DNA of 64,000 nucleotides from an uncultured Elusimicrobiales bacterium (GCA_934662565.1 CAKUKI010000004.1:1-64000), one strand, 5' to 3'; shown: positions 23,576 through 32,907, numbered from the stretch's first letter. Notes: generated by a model from the sequence alone, not told the origin. A program made the numbers and translations.

Positions 23576-24968
23576 GTTGTATACCTTTTTTCTCCAAAAC
23601 AACCTGACGCGAGCGCGCAATCGCAAGCGATTGCTCCGGCACCAATTTGGTAATGGTTGAACCCGCGCCGATTTTTGCATATTTTTCCACCGTCACCGGT
23701 GCTACAAAATTGACATTGGAACCAATAAAAGCATGGTCCCCTATAACGGTTTGATGTTTATTTTTACCGTCGTAATTACATGTAATGGTTCCGGCCCCCA
23801 CATTGACGCCGGCCCCCATATCCGTATCGCCAATATAGCTCAAGTGGTTTACTTTGGAGCCTTCCCCGATAACGGATTTTTTAATCTCCGAGAAATTGCC
23901 CACCTTGGCCCCTTTTTTTAATACGGATTTCGGGCGCAAGTGCGCATACGGCCCCAGTTGGCAGTTTTCGTCCACTTGGGATTCTTCCACATACGTTCCC
24001 ATTTTCAAGGTCACGTTGTCGGCAATAACGGAATCTTTAATATATACGTTGCCTTCCAGCATACAGTTTTTGCCAATTACCGTTTTACCGCTAATATAAC
24101 ACCCCGGACAAATAAACGAATCCGCCCCAATTTGTACCTCCGCATCAATAAATACGGCGTCCGGATTGGGGATAGTCACGCCTTCTTCCAACAATCTGTC
24201 CGTCACGCGGCGGCGCATAATCCTCTCCGCCTGAGAAAGCTCCGCCTTGCTGTTTACGCCCAAGGCCTGTTGGTAGTCTTCACTGCCAAACACCAGCACG
24301 GGGTGCTGCATGGCTTTAATGGCGGCAAGGGTATCGGTTAAGTAAAATTCGTGCTTGGGGCCTTGGGGTTTTAGTTCCGCCAACGCCTGCGCCAGCAGCG
24401 GGGATTTGAATAAATACATTCCGCTGTTGATTTCATGAATTAAAAGGGTTTTTTCGTCCGCGTCTGCGTGTTCCACAATGCGGGCAAAAGAGCCGTCCGC
24501 CTCCCGCACAACGCGGCCATAGCCGGACGGGTTCGGCACGTTTACGCCCAATACCATGGCTCCGGCGGCGTTTTCTTCAAAGGAAGAATACATCTGTTCC
24601 AAGGTAGCTGTTTTTAATAGCGGGGTATCACCGTTCAGCACCATGACATCTTCAAAACGGTTTAAGAGGGGCAACGCCGCTTTAACGGCAGAGCCGGAGC
24701 CGGTAAGCTCTTTTTGTTCCACAAATACTAGCGGCGCCGTGACGCCCCACGCGGGGAGCCCGGCTTTGACGGTTTCTTCCATAGTAGCGGCTTCATGCCC
24801 TACTACAAGGCCGATAGCGGCCGGATTTAATGCCTGAGCCGCTTTTAATATATGCGCAATAATAGGAAGACCGCAAACCGGATGTAAGGGTTTGGGTAAG
24901 GGAGATTTCATCCGCGTGCCTTTACCGGCAGCTAAGATGAGAATACACAGATTTTTTTTGGCTACCAT
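23568..24968 (-). CDS. glmU: Bifunctional GlmU (uridylyltransferase/acetyltransferase)
   Basis: Makes UDP-N-acetylglucosamine for peptidoglycan and LPS, 466 aa. The N-terminal pyrophosphorylase domain has ILAAGKGTRMKSPLPKPLHPV and MVLNGDTPLL. The C-terminal left-handed beta-helix acetyltransferase has hexapeptide repeats (GADSFICPGCYISGKTVIGKNC), then GPYAHLRPKSVLKKGAKVGNFSEIKKS and NYDGKNKHQTVIGD. First gene of its operon; an AT-rich promoter region with TATAAT near 25025 lies upstream. Confidence 0.95.
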   Translation of the reverse strand: MVAKKNLCILILAAGKGTRMKSPLPKPLHPVCGLPIIAHILKAAQALNPAAIGLVVGHEAATMEETVKAGLPAWGVTAPLVFVEQKELTGSGSAVKAALPLLNRFEDVMVLNGDTPLLKTATLEQMYSSFEENAAGAMVLGVNVPNPSGYGRVVREADGSFARIVEHADADEKTLLIHEINSGMYLFKSPLLAQALAELKPQGPKHEFYLTDTLAAIKAMQHPVLVFGSEDYQQALGVNSKAELSQAERIMRRRVTDRLLEEGVTIPNPDAVFIDAEVQIGADSFICPGCYISGKTVIGKNCMLEGNVYIKDSVIADNVTLKMGTYVEESQVDENCQLGPYAHLRPKSVLKKGAKVGNFSEIKKSVIGEGSKVNHLSYIGDTDMGAGVNVGAGTITCNYDGKNKHQTVIGDHAFIGSNVNFVAPVTVEKYAKIGAGSTITKLVPEQSLAIARSRQVVLEKKGIQHD

Positions 24969-25032
24969 TTTGTTTAACTCTTGCCTAAAAAGAATCTAAC
25001 TTGTTAAAAACAAATTATTTTTTATATTATAC

Positions 25033-25061
25033 CAAAAAACAAACACTTCCGCATAGGCGGA
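25033..25061 (-). terminator. Terminator of the heat-shock operon
   Basis: TCCGC/GCGGA hairpin followed on the minus strand by AGTGTTTGTTTTTT, about 55 nt past the mtaB stop. A TATAAT for glmU follows immediately. Confidence 0.55.
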
Positions 25062-25116
25062 CGGTATAGTTGCCTTAGGCACGGGCAACACTACTATTGT
25101 AGCATTTAACCGCCTT

Positions 25117-26349
25117 TTATGCGGCCGGCACGCCGTAGCAGACAGGGCCTTCCGCCCGCACAATTTTGGCCCGCACCAATCCTTTTAGGTGTTCCGGGGC
25201 GTTTTCCAACACCGTATATTGGAAGTTTGCCGTCACCCCGCCAAGGAGTCCGTTTTTGCGTTCTTCCATAAACAGTTCCTGCTCCGTCCCCACCAGCGAG
25301 GCGGCAAAACGGCTGCGCAGTTCTTTATCCAGCGCGCGCAACGCATCCGAACGGCGCTTGATTTCTTCGTGCGCCAGTTGCGGCCACGCGGCGGCTTTGG
25401 TGCCGGGACGCGGGGAATAACTAAATACATGCAGCCCGCACAGGCCGACGCTTTTTATAAACTGATAGGTGGTTTCAAAATCTGCTTCCGTTTCCGTGGG
25501 GAAGCCGGCTATGACATCCGCAAAAATGGAAATGCCCTCCACGCGGGCGCGCAAATCTTCCACGCGGGCGCGGTAGGCGGCGGTGTCATAATGGCGGTTC
25601 ATGGCTTTCAAAACGCTGTCACACCCCGCCTGTAAGGGCAGGTGGAAATAATTACAAAAACGGTCCGGTCGGGCGGCCATTAAATCCACTACACCTTCTG
25701 CCACCGTTTGTAATTCTATAGAAGAAAACCTTACCCTAAAATGGCCCTGTAAAGCGGCAATTTGGCGGCACAACAACGCCAAATCCGCCCCTGTTTGCGG
25801 GCAGGAATAATTGCCGATATTAATGCCCGTCAAAACCACTTCCGCAAAGCCTTTTTCCACCAAGGCGGTAATTTCTTTCAGCACATCCGGCGCCGGTTTG
25901 GAGCGCTTATCCGGACGGGCAAACGGCACAATGCAATAGGAGCAAAAACAATCGCACCCGTCTTGAATTTTTATAAAGGCGCGGCTATGCCCCTCATGGC
26001 CGGAAACGGTCCAGCAGAGGTCATTTTCATTAAACAACGCGCGGCCGAGGTTGTATTTCCCCACAATTTCCGCTTGCGGGAACAAGGCTTTAATATGCGC
26101 TTGGTGCGCGGCCGCATAGCAACCGGTAAGCACCAACCGCGCGCGGGGATTGCGGTGCAAAATCTGGCGGATTTGTTTTTCTACATCTTTATCTGCCTGA
26201 TGAGTGACGGTACAAGTGTTTAAGACGCACACTTCGGCCGTTTCAAAAGAATCCGCCGGCGTATGCCCGTGGCGTAAAAAATCTTCCAAAATGGCTTGGC
26301 TTTCCACTTGGTTGACCCGACAGCCGAATGTTTTGATAAAAAATTTCAT
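25117..26349 (-). CDS. mtaB: tRNA t6A37 methylthiotransferase (MtaB family)
   Basis: Radical-SAM enzyme that adds a methylthio group to t6A37 of tRNA, 410 aa. The UPF0004 N-terminal domain carries three Fe-S cysteines (KTFGCRVNQVES, CVLNTCTVT and LTGCYA). The radical-SAM cluster motif is CDCFCSYCIVPFARP, followed by EVVLTGINIGNY and ADVIAGFPTETEADF. A short TRAM-like end completes it. It follows rsmE by 2 nt and is last in the hrcA-dnaK operon; that linkage is common across bacteria. Confidence 0.9.
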   Translation of the reverse strand: MKFFIKTFGCRVNQVESQAILEDFLRHGHTPADSFETAEVCVLNTCTVTHQADKDVEKQIRQILHRNPRARLVLTGCYAAAHQAHIKALFPQAEIVGKYNLGRALFNENDLCWTVSGHEGHSRAFIKIQDGCDCFCSYCIVPFARPDKRSKPAPDVLKEITALVEKGFAEVVLTGINIGNYSCPQTGADLALLCRQIAALQGHFRVRFSSIELQTVAEGVVDLMAARPDRFCNYFHLPLQAGCDSVLKAMNRHYDTAAYRARVEDLRARVEGISIFADVIAGFPTETEADFETTYQFIKSVGLCGLHVFSYSPRPGTKAAAWPQLAHEEIKRRSDALRALDKELRSRFAASLVGTEQELFMEERKNGLLGGVTANFQYTVLENAPEHLKGLVRAKIVRAEGPVCYGVPAA

Positions 26350-26351
26350 AA

Positions 26352-27047
26352 TTATAAAATTTTGGCGGCCGCCGCAATACAGGCCGTTTCCGCACGCAAA
26401 ATATTTACCCCTAACGTAATGGGCAATATGCCGTATTGGGCGGCAATCACAATTTCTTCATCCGTCCAACCGCCGGCCGGGCCGACATACACGCGCAGGC
26501 GTTTGGGCGCGCAGAGTTTTTCCAGCCCCCAACTAACCGTGTGGGTTTCTTCCGCCTCGTAAGTAATTAAAGAGGGGATTTTGTCCTGCACCGCGTGCAA
26601 AAACGTCACCGGCTCATAAATTTCCGGCAAGAGCGGCGTGTTGCACTGTTTGCAGGCGGCAAGCATAATTTGCCGCCAACGCGGGCATTTGTCTTCCCAG
26701 CGTTTTAAGATGTCGTACTCCGTGCGGGCGGTGACAATCGGGCAGAATGCCGCCACCCCTAATTGCGTGCCTTTGTCCAGCACTTCTTCCAAGCCGGTTC
26801 GGGAATTGGGCGCAAAAAAGAGTTCCAACTCCACCGCCGGCCGGCGCAAGGGCACTTTTTTTAACAAACTGCCCCGCACAAAGTTTTTTTGTATCCGCTC
26901 TATCCGGCCGGTATATTGAAGCCCCTTTCCGTTAAAGACGGTGATTTCGTCCCCCTCTTTACAGCGGGCAACCGTGCAAACGTGGTGGGCTTCTTCGTCC
27001 ATAATAAAAAATTCGGTTTCTTTAATATCGGCTAAATACTGGCTCAT
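26352..27047 (-). CDS. rsmE: 16S rRNA m3U1498 methyltransferase
   Basis: SPOUT-class methyltransferase modifying U1498 of 16S rRNA, 231 aa. A PUA-like N-terminal domain (HHVCTVARCKEGDEITVFNGKGLQYTGRI) is followed by the knotted domain with RTGLEEVLDKGTQLGVAAFCPI, then VYVGPAGGWTDEEI and LGVNILRAETACIAAAAKI. ATG at 27047 is preferred to the GTG 12 nt upstream because GAGG lies 6 nt before it. dnaJ ends 18 nt upstream, as in many dnaJ-rsmE operons. Confidence 0.93.
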   Translation of the reverse strand: MSQYLADIKETEFFIMDEEAHHVCTVARCKEGDEITVFNGKGLQYTGRIERIQKNFVRGSLLKKVPLRRPAVELELFFAPNSRTGLEEVLDKGTQLGVAAFCPIVTARTEYDILKRWEDKCPRWRQIMLAACKQCNTPLLPEIYEPVTFLHAVQDKIPSLITYEAEETHTVSWGLEKLCAPKRLRVYVGPAGGWTDEEIVIAAQYGILPITLGVNILRAETACIAAAAKIL

Positions 27048-27064
27048 GGCGGACCTCACAGAAT

Positions 27065-28162
27065 TTAAGAAAAGAACTCCTTAAAAAAACTTTTTTTGCC
27101 GCCGGTTTCTTCCGCCAGCTGTTCCAACAATTCTTTTTGGCGGGCCGTGGGCTTTTTAAGCACTTCAATTTGAACATGAACCAACAAATCCCCAAAGCCT
27201 TTTTTGCCCAAACGCGGCATACCGTTGCCCTGCACTTTTAATACCGCGCCAAACTGCGTGCCTTTGGGAATGGTCACTTCCATTTCTTTGCCCTCAATGG
27301 TGGGTACTTTAATGGTGCCGCCCAATACCGCTTGCGGGTAAGTGATGGGCGCGTCCAACACTAAATCGTCCCCTTCGCGGCGGAAGATTTTATGCGCTTT
27401 CACATGCACTTCCACATACAAATCCCCAAAACCGCCGCCGTTGGTGCCAATATCGCCCCCGTTGGCTACACGCAAGGTGACCCCTGTGCGCACACCGGAC
27501 GGAATTTTTACTTTCAGCGTTTCTTTTACGCGCTCCGCCCCGCTGCCATGGCATTTGGTACAGGGTTTTTCAACCACCGTTCCTTTACCGCCGCAATCCG
27601 GACAGGTTTGCCGCATAGAGATAAACCCTTGCGAATAGGTGACCGTGCCGCGCCCGCCGCAAGAACGGCAGGTTTTGCGCGCGCTGCCTTCTTGCGCGCC
27701 GGTACCGTGGCAGACGGAACAGGAATCCAAACGGGTATAAGATACTTCCGCTTCTTTGCCCATAAAGGCTTCTTCCAGCGAAAGTTCCACATCTACTTTT
27801 AAGTCATCCCCGCGTTGGGCACGGGGCTTGCCCGCACGGCCGCCAAAGCCGCCGCCGAACATATCCCCAAAAACAGAGCTGAAAATATCGTTAATATCCC
27901 CAAACCCGCCGGCATTAAACCCGCTAAAACCGCCCGCGCTGTTTACACCGTCGTGACCGTATTGGTCATACATCTGGCGTTTTTGCGGGTCCGACAACAC
28001 AGAAAAAGCCTCGTTTACTTTTTTGAATTGTTCTTCGGCTTCTTTATTACCGGGGTTGCGGTCCGGATGATACTTCATAGCTTGGCGGCGGAAAGCGGAT
28101 TTGATTTCCACTTCCGTTGCCGTGCGTTCAATATCTAAAATTTTATAGTAATCTTCTTTCAT
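27065..28162 (-). CDS. dnaJ: Chaperone DnaJ (Hsp40)
   Basis: Co-chaperone that stimulates DnaK ATPase, 365 aa. The J domain (residues 1-70) has YHPDRNPGNKEAEEQFKKVNEAF with the HPD motif; a Gly/Phe-rich linker follows (GGFSGFNAGGFG). The zinc domain has four CxxCxGxG repeats (CSVCHGTGA, CRSCGGRG, CPDCGGKG, CTKCHGSG), so it is a type I DnaJ. ATG at 28162 is chosen over one 12 nt upstream because the J domain opens with KEDYYKIL. Confidence 0.95.
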   Translation of the reverse strand: MKEDYYKILDIERTATEVEIKSAFRRQAMKYHPDRNPGNKEAEEQFKKVNEAFSVLSDPQKRQMYDQYGHDGVNSAGGFSGFNAGGFGDINDIFSSVFGDMFGGGFGGRAGKPRAQRGDDLKVDVELSLEEAFMGKEAEVSYTRLDSCSVCHGTGAQEGSARKTCRSCGGRGTVTYSQGFISMRQTCPDCGGKGTVVEKPCTKCHGSGAERVKETLKVKIPSGVRTGVTLRVANGGDIGTNGGGFGDLYVEVHVKAHKIFRREGDDLVLDAPITYPQAVLGGTIKVPTIEGKEMEVTIPKGTQFGAVLKVQGNGMPRLGKKGFGDLLVHVQIEVLKKPTARQKELLEQLAEETGGKKSFFKEFFS

Positions 28163-28229
28163 AGCAGTAGGCATAATATAAAAACCTTGTATTTTACTTA
28201 TATTTTATGAAATTTTCCCCCTCACACAC

Positions 28230-28269
28230 AAAAAAATTGCGGGCGCCTTTTAACAGGCTCCCGCAATTT
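28230..28269 (-). terminator. Terminator between dnaK and dnaJ
   Basis: AAATTGCGGG/CCCGCAATTT stem followed on the minus strand by TTTTTTT. It probably lowers dnaJ-rsmE-mtaB expression relative to dnaK. Confidence 0.8.
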
Positions 28270-28285
28270 GATTTACCACCCTAGA

Positions 28286-30157
28286 TTATTTGTCAACCAC
28301 TTCGGCTTCTACTACGTCGTCTTTCCCGCCGTTAGCGGCACCGGCTTGGGCGTTGGCACCCGCTTGGGCACCGGCCGCCTGCTGGGCGCCCGCTTGGGCG
28401 CTAGCCTGCGCATTTTTGTACATCGCTTCGCCCAGTTTTTGGCTGGCTTGCAAAGCGGCGTCCGTAGCGGCTTTCATCTTGGCGGCGTCTTCGGTCTTTA
28501 ACGCATCGCGCAAGTCGTTCAAGGCGCGGTCAATAGCTAAGCGGTCTTCTTGGGATACTTTATCGCCGTAATCTTTCAGGGCTTTTTCGGTTTGATAGAG
28601 CACGCTGTCACCCTGATTTTTAGCTTCAATTACTTCTTTATGCTTTTTGTCTTCTTCGGCGAATTTTTCCGCATCTTTGACAAATTTTTCAACTTCCGCA
28701 TCACTCAACTTGTTCGGAGAGCTGATGGTAATGTGCTGTTCCTTTTGGGTTCCCAAATCTTTGGCGGACACGTTCAAAATACCGTTCGCGTCAATATCAA
28801 AGGTGACCTCAATTTGCGGCACTCCGCGCGGAGCAGGAGCAATACCGTCCAAGTCAAACTTGCCCAGCGGCACGTTGTCTTTAGCCATGGGGCGTTCACC
28901 CTGTAATACGTTAATGGTGACGGCCGGCTGGTTATCCGACGCGGTAGAGAATACCTGCGTTTTGCGCACAGGAATAGTCGTGTTGCGTTCAATGAGGCGC
29001 GTGCATACACCGCCCAACGTTTCCAAACCTAAGGAAAGCGGCGTCACGTCCAAAAGCAGCACGTCTTTTACTTCCCCAGTCAAAATACCGGCTTGCACGG
29101 AAGCACCAATTGCCACACATTCCATCGGGTCAATACCGCGTTCAATTTTCTTACCCACATGGTCTTCCACATATTTCTGCACAATCGGCATACGGGTAGG
29201 GCCACCCACCAAAATAATGCGGTCAATTTGGTTGGCAGACAAGCTGGCATCAGAAAGCGCTTGGTCAATGGATTTACCGCAGCGTTTTACAATGTCGCCC
29301 ACCAAGCTTTCCAGTTTAGCGCGGGAGAGTGTAAGCGCCAAGTGTTTCGGGCCCGTAGCATCCGCGGTAATATAAGGCAAGCTGATATCCGTTTCCATGG
29401 TGGTGGAAAGTTCAATTTTGGCTTTTTCGGCCGCGTCTTTCAAGCGTTGTTGGGCTTGCACATCTTTGCTCAAATCAATCCCTTCCTGTTTGCGGAATTC
29501 GTCCGTCATCCAAGCAATAATGGCGTTATCCATATCCGTGCCGCCCAGTTTGGTGTCGCCGGAGGTGGCCAACACGTCAAAGGTGCCTTCTTTACCCATT
29601 TCCATAATGGTCACATCTAGGGTACCGCCGCCCAAGTCAAACACCAAGATTTTCTGTTCTTTACCGGCTTTATCAATACCAAAAGCCAAAGCGGCAGCCG
29701 TCGGTTCGTTTACCAAGCGGACTACATCCAATCCGGCAATACGGCCGGCGTCTTTGGTGGCTTGGCGTTGGTTATCGTTAAAATAAGCCGGTACGGTGAT
29801 GACCGCTTTTTCTATCGGTTCGCCCAAAAAGGCTTCGGCATCTTTTTTAACTTTCTGCAACACAAAGGCGGAAAGCTGCTGCGGGGTAAATTCTTGCCCG
29901 CGCAAGTTAAATTTGAAGTTTTCCCCCATGCGGCGTTTGAACGCGGTGACGGTGCCTTCCGGGTTTGCAATAGCCTGACGGCGGGCCGGTTCACCCACCA
30001 AACGTTGGCCGTCTTTTGTAAAAGCTACATAAGAAGGAAACGCTTTGCCCCCAATAGAGTTGCCTTCCGCCGACGGAATAATCGTGCCGCGGCCGCCTTC
30101 CATTACCGCCGCAGCGGTGTTAGATGTACCCAAATCAATACCAATAATCTTTGCCAT
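28286..30157 (-). CDS. dnaK: Molecular chaperone DnaK (Hsp70)
   Basis: ATP-dependent chaperone, 623 aa. The N-terminal ATPase domain has IGIDLGTSNTAAAVMEGG, VPAYFNDNQRQATKDAGRIAGL, FDLGGGTLDVTIMEMG and ILVGGPTRMPIVQKYV. The substrate-binding domain starts LLLDVTPLSLGLETLGG, and a helical lid plus a Ala/Gln/Gly-rich low-complexity tail ends the protein. A strong AAGGAG precedes the ATG. It lies between grpE and dnaJ in the HrcA-controlled operon. Confidence 0.97.
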   Translation of the reverse strand: MAKIIGIDLGTSNTAAAVMEGGRGTIIPSAEGNSIGGKAFPSYVAFTKDGQRLVGEPARRQAIANPEGTVTAFKRRMGENFKFNLRGQEFTPQQLSAFVLQKVKKDAEAFLGEPIEKAVITVPAYFNDNQRQATKDAGRIAGLDVVRLVNEPTAAALAFGIDKAGKEQKILVFDLGGGTLDVTIMEMGKEGTFDVLATSGDTKLGGTDMDNAIIAWMTDEFRKQEGIDLSKDVQAQQRLKDAAEKAKIELSTTMETDISLPYITADATGPKHLALTLSRAKLESLVGDIVKRCGKSIDQALSDASLSANQIDRIILVGGPTRMPIVQKYVEDHVGKKIERGIDPMECVAIGASVQAGILTGEVKDVLLLDVTPLSLGLETLGGVCTRLIERNTTIPVRKTQVFSTASDNQPAVTINVLQGERPMAKDNVPLGKFDLDGIAPAPRGVPQIEVTFDIDANGILNVSAKDLGTQKEQHITISSPNKLSDAEVEKFVKDAEKFAEEDKKHKEVIEAKNQGDSVLYQTEKALKDYGDKVSQEDRLAIDRALNDLRDALKTEDAAKMKAATDAALQASQKLGEAMYKNAQASAQAGAQQAAGAQAGANAQAGAANGGKDDVVEAEVVDK

Positions 30158-30187
30158 ACTTAATATCTCCTTACTATTTGTTAAATT

Positions 30188-30769
30188 TTATTGTGCGCTT
30201 TCCTGACCGACAACCACCCTTGCGGGGCGCAATACTTTGCCGTCCATCAAAAAGCCCATTTGTACTTCATCAATCACCAAACCGGCTTGTTCCGGCTTGG
30301 CTGGAATCATAGCCACCACTTCTTGGGTGTCTGGGTCGTATGGTTTATTTTTTACATCCATACGGGTAATACCTTCTGCTTTGAATATTTTTTCCAGTTC
30401 TCCTAAAATTAGGCGCATACCGTCACGCAGTGATTTTACTTCCCCCTCGCACTGTTGGGCGGCTTCGTCTTTTTCCATTTTTTCGCGCTCGCGCAGCATT
30501 ACCTCATAAGCGGGCAACAGCTTTTGCGCAAAATCTTTTTTACCGTATTCTATCAGCGCGGCTTTTTCGCGCTCGGTGCGTTTGCGGAAGTTTTCAAAAT
30601 CCGCACTTAACCGCACAAATTTTTCGTAATAGTCCGGTTGTTCGGCCGGAGCCGGTGTTTCTTGCGGCTGTGCTGCCGCCGTGCCGGCTTCTTCCTGCTG
30701 CACGCATGCTTGGTGTTCGTCCAAATGGTCGTGCTTGTGTTCTTCGTGTGAATGGTTGTGCTTACTCAT
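30188..30769 (-). CDS. grpE: Nucleotide exchange factor GrpE
   Basis: Releases ADP from DnaK, 193 aa. An unusual His-rich N-terminus (KHNHSHEEHKHDHLDEHQ) could bind metal, though this is untested. The GrpE coiled coil (YYEKFVRLSADFENFRKRTEREKAAL) and C-terminal beta domain with GITRMDVKNKPYDPDTQEVVAMI and GFLMDGKVLRPARVVV are typical. ATG at 30769 overlaps the hrcA end by 8 nt. Confidence 0.93.
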   Translation of the reverse strand: MSKHNHSHEEHKHDHLDEHQACVQQEEAGTAAAQPQETPAPAEQPDYYEKFVRLSADFENFRKRTEREKAALIEYGKKDFAQKLLPAYEVMLREREKMEKDEAAQQCEGEVKSLRDGMRLILGELEKIFKAEGITRMDVKNKPYDPDTQEVVAMIPAKPEQAGLVIDEVQMGFLMDGKVLRPARVVVGQESAQ

Positions 30770-31862
30770 AATCTTCATCTTCTTTTGCGGGCAGGGCCGT
30801 CCAACTGCGTATAGACCCTTCTAAAAGCGACCCTATGAAATTTACTAGGCTCATCACCCGCGTATATTCCATGTGTTTGGGGCCGATAATACCCAGCATC
30901 CCCACCGTTTTATCCCCTATTTTATAGGCGGATGAAACGATACTCAAGTTTTTAAGTTCCGTAAGTTCGTTTTCACTGCCGATACTTACATTTACTTTTT
31001 GGTTGGATTTCTGCAAATCGGTCATCTTCTCATTTAATAAAGAAGAAAACTTTTCGCGTTCTTCCACCACTTTCATCATTTGCTTCAAATCGTCGTAATC
31101 GTCTTCACTCGTGTTTTCCAACAAGCGGCCCAAACCCTCTACATATAATTCATGGGCGCTGGCTTGCGGGCGCTCAATATCGTTAAGTACCTGTACGGCT
31201 AAATCCGCCACGTCGGCAATTTCCCGATGGCCGGACTGGATGTAGCGCCACAACACTTGCTGGGCTTGGCCCAAAGGCAGGCCGGAAATTTCTTCGTTAA
31301 TAAAATGGCTCAAAATTCTCAACCGCGCCGGACTAAGCACCGTGTTCATACGCACCGGCCAATGCCGCACAATGCCGGACTCCGTCACCAGTACCGCCAA
31401 CAGCGCACCCGGAGCCAACGGGATAAAATCCAAACGCTGCACGCACTGGTCTTTTACGTTAGAGGTATACACAAACCCCGCCGCGCCGGAAAGCATGGCT
31501 AGCAAGCGCGAAGTTTGCAACATCATATTATCCACTTCGTTGACGCGCTGGTCATACTGGCGCTCTATCTGTTGGCGTTCCTGTGCGGCCATTTTTTGAA
31601 CGCCGGTCAGATAATCCACATAATAACGGTAGGCTTTATCCGTAGGAATACGGCCGCCCGAAGTATGCGGCTGATACAAATACCCCTCGTCTTCCAAATC
31701 CTTCAAAATGTTGCGTATGGTGGCGCTGGAAACATCTTTGAGTGCGCTATCCGCCAACATTTGGGAGCCCACCGGACGGCGGGTTTCCACATACTGTTGT
31801 ACCACCCAGCGGAGGATTTTTTCTTTGCGTTGTTTGGCAACTTCGGGTTTTAGTATTCTCAT
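30762..31862 (-). CDS. hrcA: Heat-inducible transcription repressor HrcA
   Basis: Represses the operon by binding CIRCE and needs GroEL for activity, 366 aa. The winged helix is KEKILRWVVQQYVETRRPVGSQMLADSALKDVSSATIRNILKDLEDEGYLYQPHTSGGRIPTDKAYRYYVDYL. The GAF-like domain ends with IGPKHMEYTRVMSLVNFIGSLL. ATG at 31862 is used because the family starts there and GGTGAG lies just upstream. The CIRCE site at 31891..31917 marks the operon's own control. Confidence 0.95.
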   Translation of the reverse strand: MRILKPEVAKQRKEKILRWVVQQYVETRRPVGSQMLADSALKDVSSATIRNILKDLEDEGYLYQPHTSGGRIPTDKAYRYYVDYLTGVQKMAAQERQQIERQYDQRVNEVDNMMLQTSRLLAMLSGAAGFVYTSNVKDQCVQRLDFIPLAPGALLAVLVTESGIVRHWPVRMNTVLSPARLRILSHFINEEISGLPLGQAQQVLWRYIQSGHREIADVADLAVQVLNDIERPQASAHELYVEGLGRLLENTSEDDYDDLKQMMKVVEEREKFSSLLNEKMTDLQKSNQKVNVSIGSENELTELKNLSIVSSAYKIGDKTVGMLGIIGPKHMEYTRVMSLVNFIGSLLEGSIRSWTALPAKEDEDYE

Positions 31863-31890
31863 AAATCTCACCGGGGCCACGCTTTTTATT

Positions 31891-31917
31891 TTAGCACTCC
31901 TTGACCCCAACTGCTAA
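31891..31917. promoter_or_regulatory. CIRCE element (HrcA operator)
   Basis: TTAGCACTC, 9 nt, AACTGCTAA. The left arm is perfect CIRCE; the right arm has two changes from GAGTGCTAA. It lies at the transcription start of hrcA. A perfect single half-site (GAGTGCTAA) lies farther upstream at 31959..31967. Confidence 0.85.
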
Positions 31918-31918
31918 T

Positions 31919-31947
31919 AGTATAGACAATTATTTTATTTTTGTCAA
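31919..31947 (-). promoter_or_regulatory. Sigma-A promoter of hrcA-grpE-dnaK
   Basis: -35 TTGACA (31942..31947), 17-nt spacer, -10 TATACT (31919..31924), immediately before CIRCE. Near-consensus. Confidence 0.9.
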
Positions 31948-32052
31948 CCCCTATTTTAGAGTGCTAATTTTGGACCAGTGTTTTCCCCTATTACAGAATA
32001 GGAAATACCCCCTTACAACTCAAGCTTGTTTTTGGATTATACCCAAAAAAGA

Positions 32053-32058
32053 TACAAT
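32053..32058 (+). promoter_or_regulatory. -10 box of tatD, leaderless spacing
   Basis: TACAAT, 6 nt before the ATG at 32065. No ribosome-binding site lies between them, and the -35 is weak. Confidence 0.5.
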
Positions 32059-32064
32059 ATACTT

Positions 32065-32877
32065 ATGAACTTTTTTATAGATTCACACGCGCATTTGAAT
32101 GACCCTGCCTTTGATGCAGACCGCGACACTCTTTTACAGCACACCCTGCCGCAAGCCGGCATTGTGCATAGCATAGAAATTGGCTGCTCTCCCGAAGAAT
32201 GGCTCCCAGCCTTGCAGTTGGCGTCGGCCTATCCGGCCTTAGTACACGCCGTATTGGGCGTTCATCCGGAATATGCCGTTAAACTGGGCGAAAACGACCT
32301 AGCCCGCTTGGCCCAATTACTGCCGGACCCGCGCAATATAGCCGTGGGGGAAATAGGCCTAGACTACACCTGTTTGGACATCAGTTCCAAAGACTTACAG
32401 CAAAAAACCTTCCAACAAATGCTGGAACTAGGCAACCAAACCCAGCTGCCGCTGGTGCTGCATATCCGCCGGCAAGGGGAAGATTACGCCGCGTATGAAG
32501 ACTCTTTTTATGCGCTTAAACATAACTGGAAAGGCACCAGCCGCACCAAACACGCGGGCGTACTACACTGCTTTTGCGCCCGCTACGAAGAAGCCAAACG
32601 CGCCTTGGATATGGGCCTTTTATTAGGAATTAACGGGTGTTTTACTTATAAAAAGAATGAATATATCCGCGAAGCCGTTAAAAAAGCGGGGGCAGACAAA
32701 ATTATTTTGGAAACGGACTGCCCGTATTTATCCCCGCAAGGCAAACGCGGCCAACGCAACGACCCGTCCAACATTCCGCTTATTGGAACTTTTGTGGCGG
32801 ACTACTTAAATATGCCGGTGGACGCACTCGCGCAAATTACCGTACAAAACACAAAAGATTTGTACGGTCTTCCGTAA
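32065..32877 (+). CDS. tatD: TatD-family metal-dependent hydrolase (DNase)
   Basis: Predicted metal-dependent deoxyribonuclease, amidohydrolase fold, 270 aa. Metal motifs are DSHAHLND at the N-terminus, the Glu in AVGEIGLDYT, LPLVLHIRRQ, the His in HAGVLHCFCARYEEAKRALDMGLLLGING and ILETDCPYLSPQGKRGQRNDPSNI. The upstream in-frame ATG is not used here because the fold begins with MNFFIDSHAHLN. The mRNA is probably leaderless. A lipoprotein pair follows on the same strand. Confidence 0.92.
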   Translation: MNFFIDSHAHLNDPAFDADRDTLLQHTLPQAGIVHSIEIGCSPEEWLPALQLASAYPALVHAVLGVHPEYAVKLGENDLARLAQLLPDPRNIAVGEIGLDYTCLDISSKDLQQKTFQQMLELGNQTQLPLVLHIRRQGEDYAAYEDSFYALKHNWKGTSRTKHAGVLHCFCARYEEAKRALDMGLLLGINGCFTYKKNEYIREAVKKAGADKIILETDCPYLSPQGKRGQRNDPSNIPLIGTFVADYLNMPVDALAQITVQNTKDLYGLP

Positions 32878-32907
32878 ATTTGTTATAGTGGCTTGTAGAG
32901 GTAAATT

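Noticed and set aside
23576..23680. N-terminal extension of prs
   Set aside because: Arg-rich and antiparallel in meaning to conserved prs starts; it lies inside glmU.
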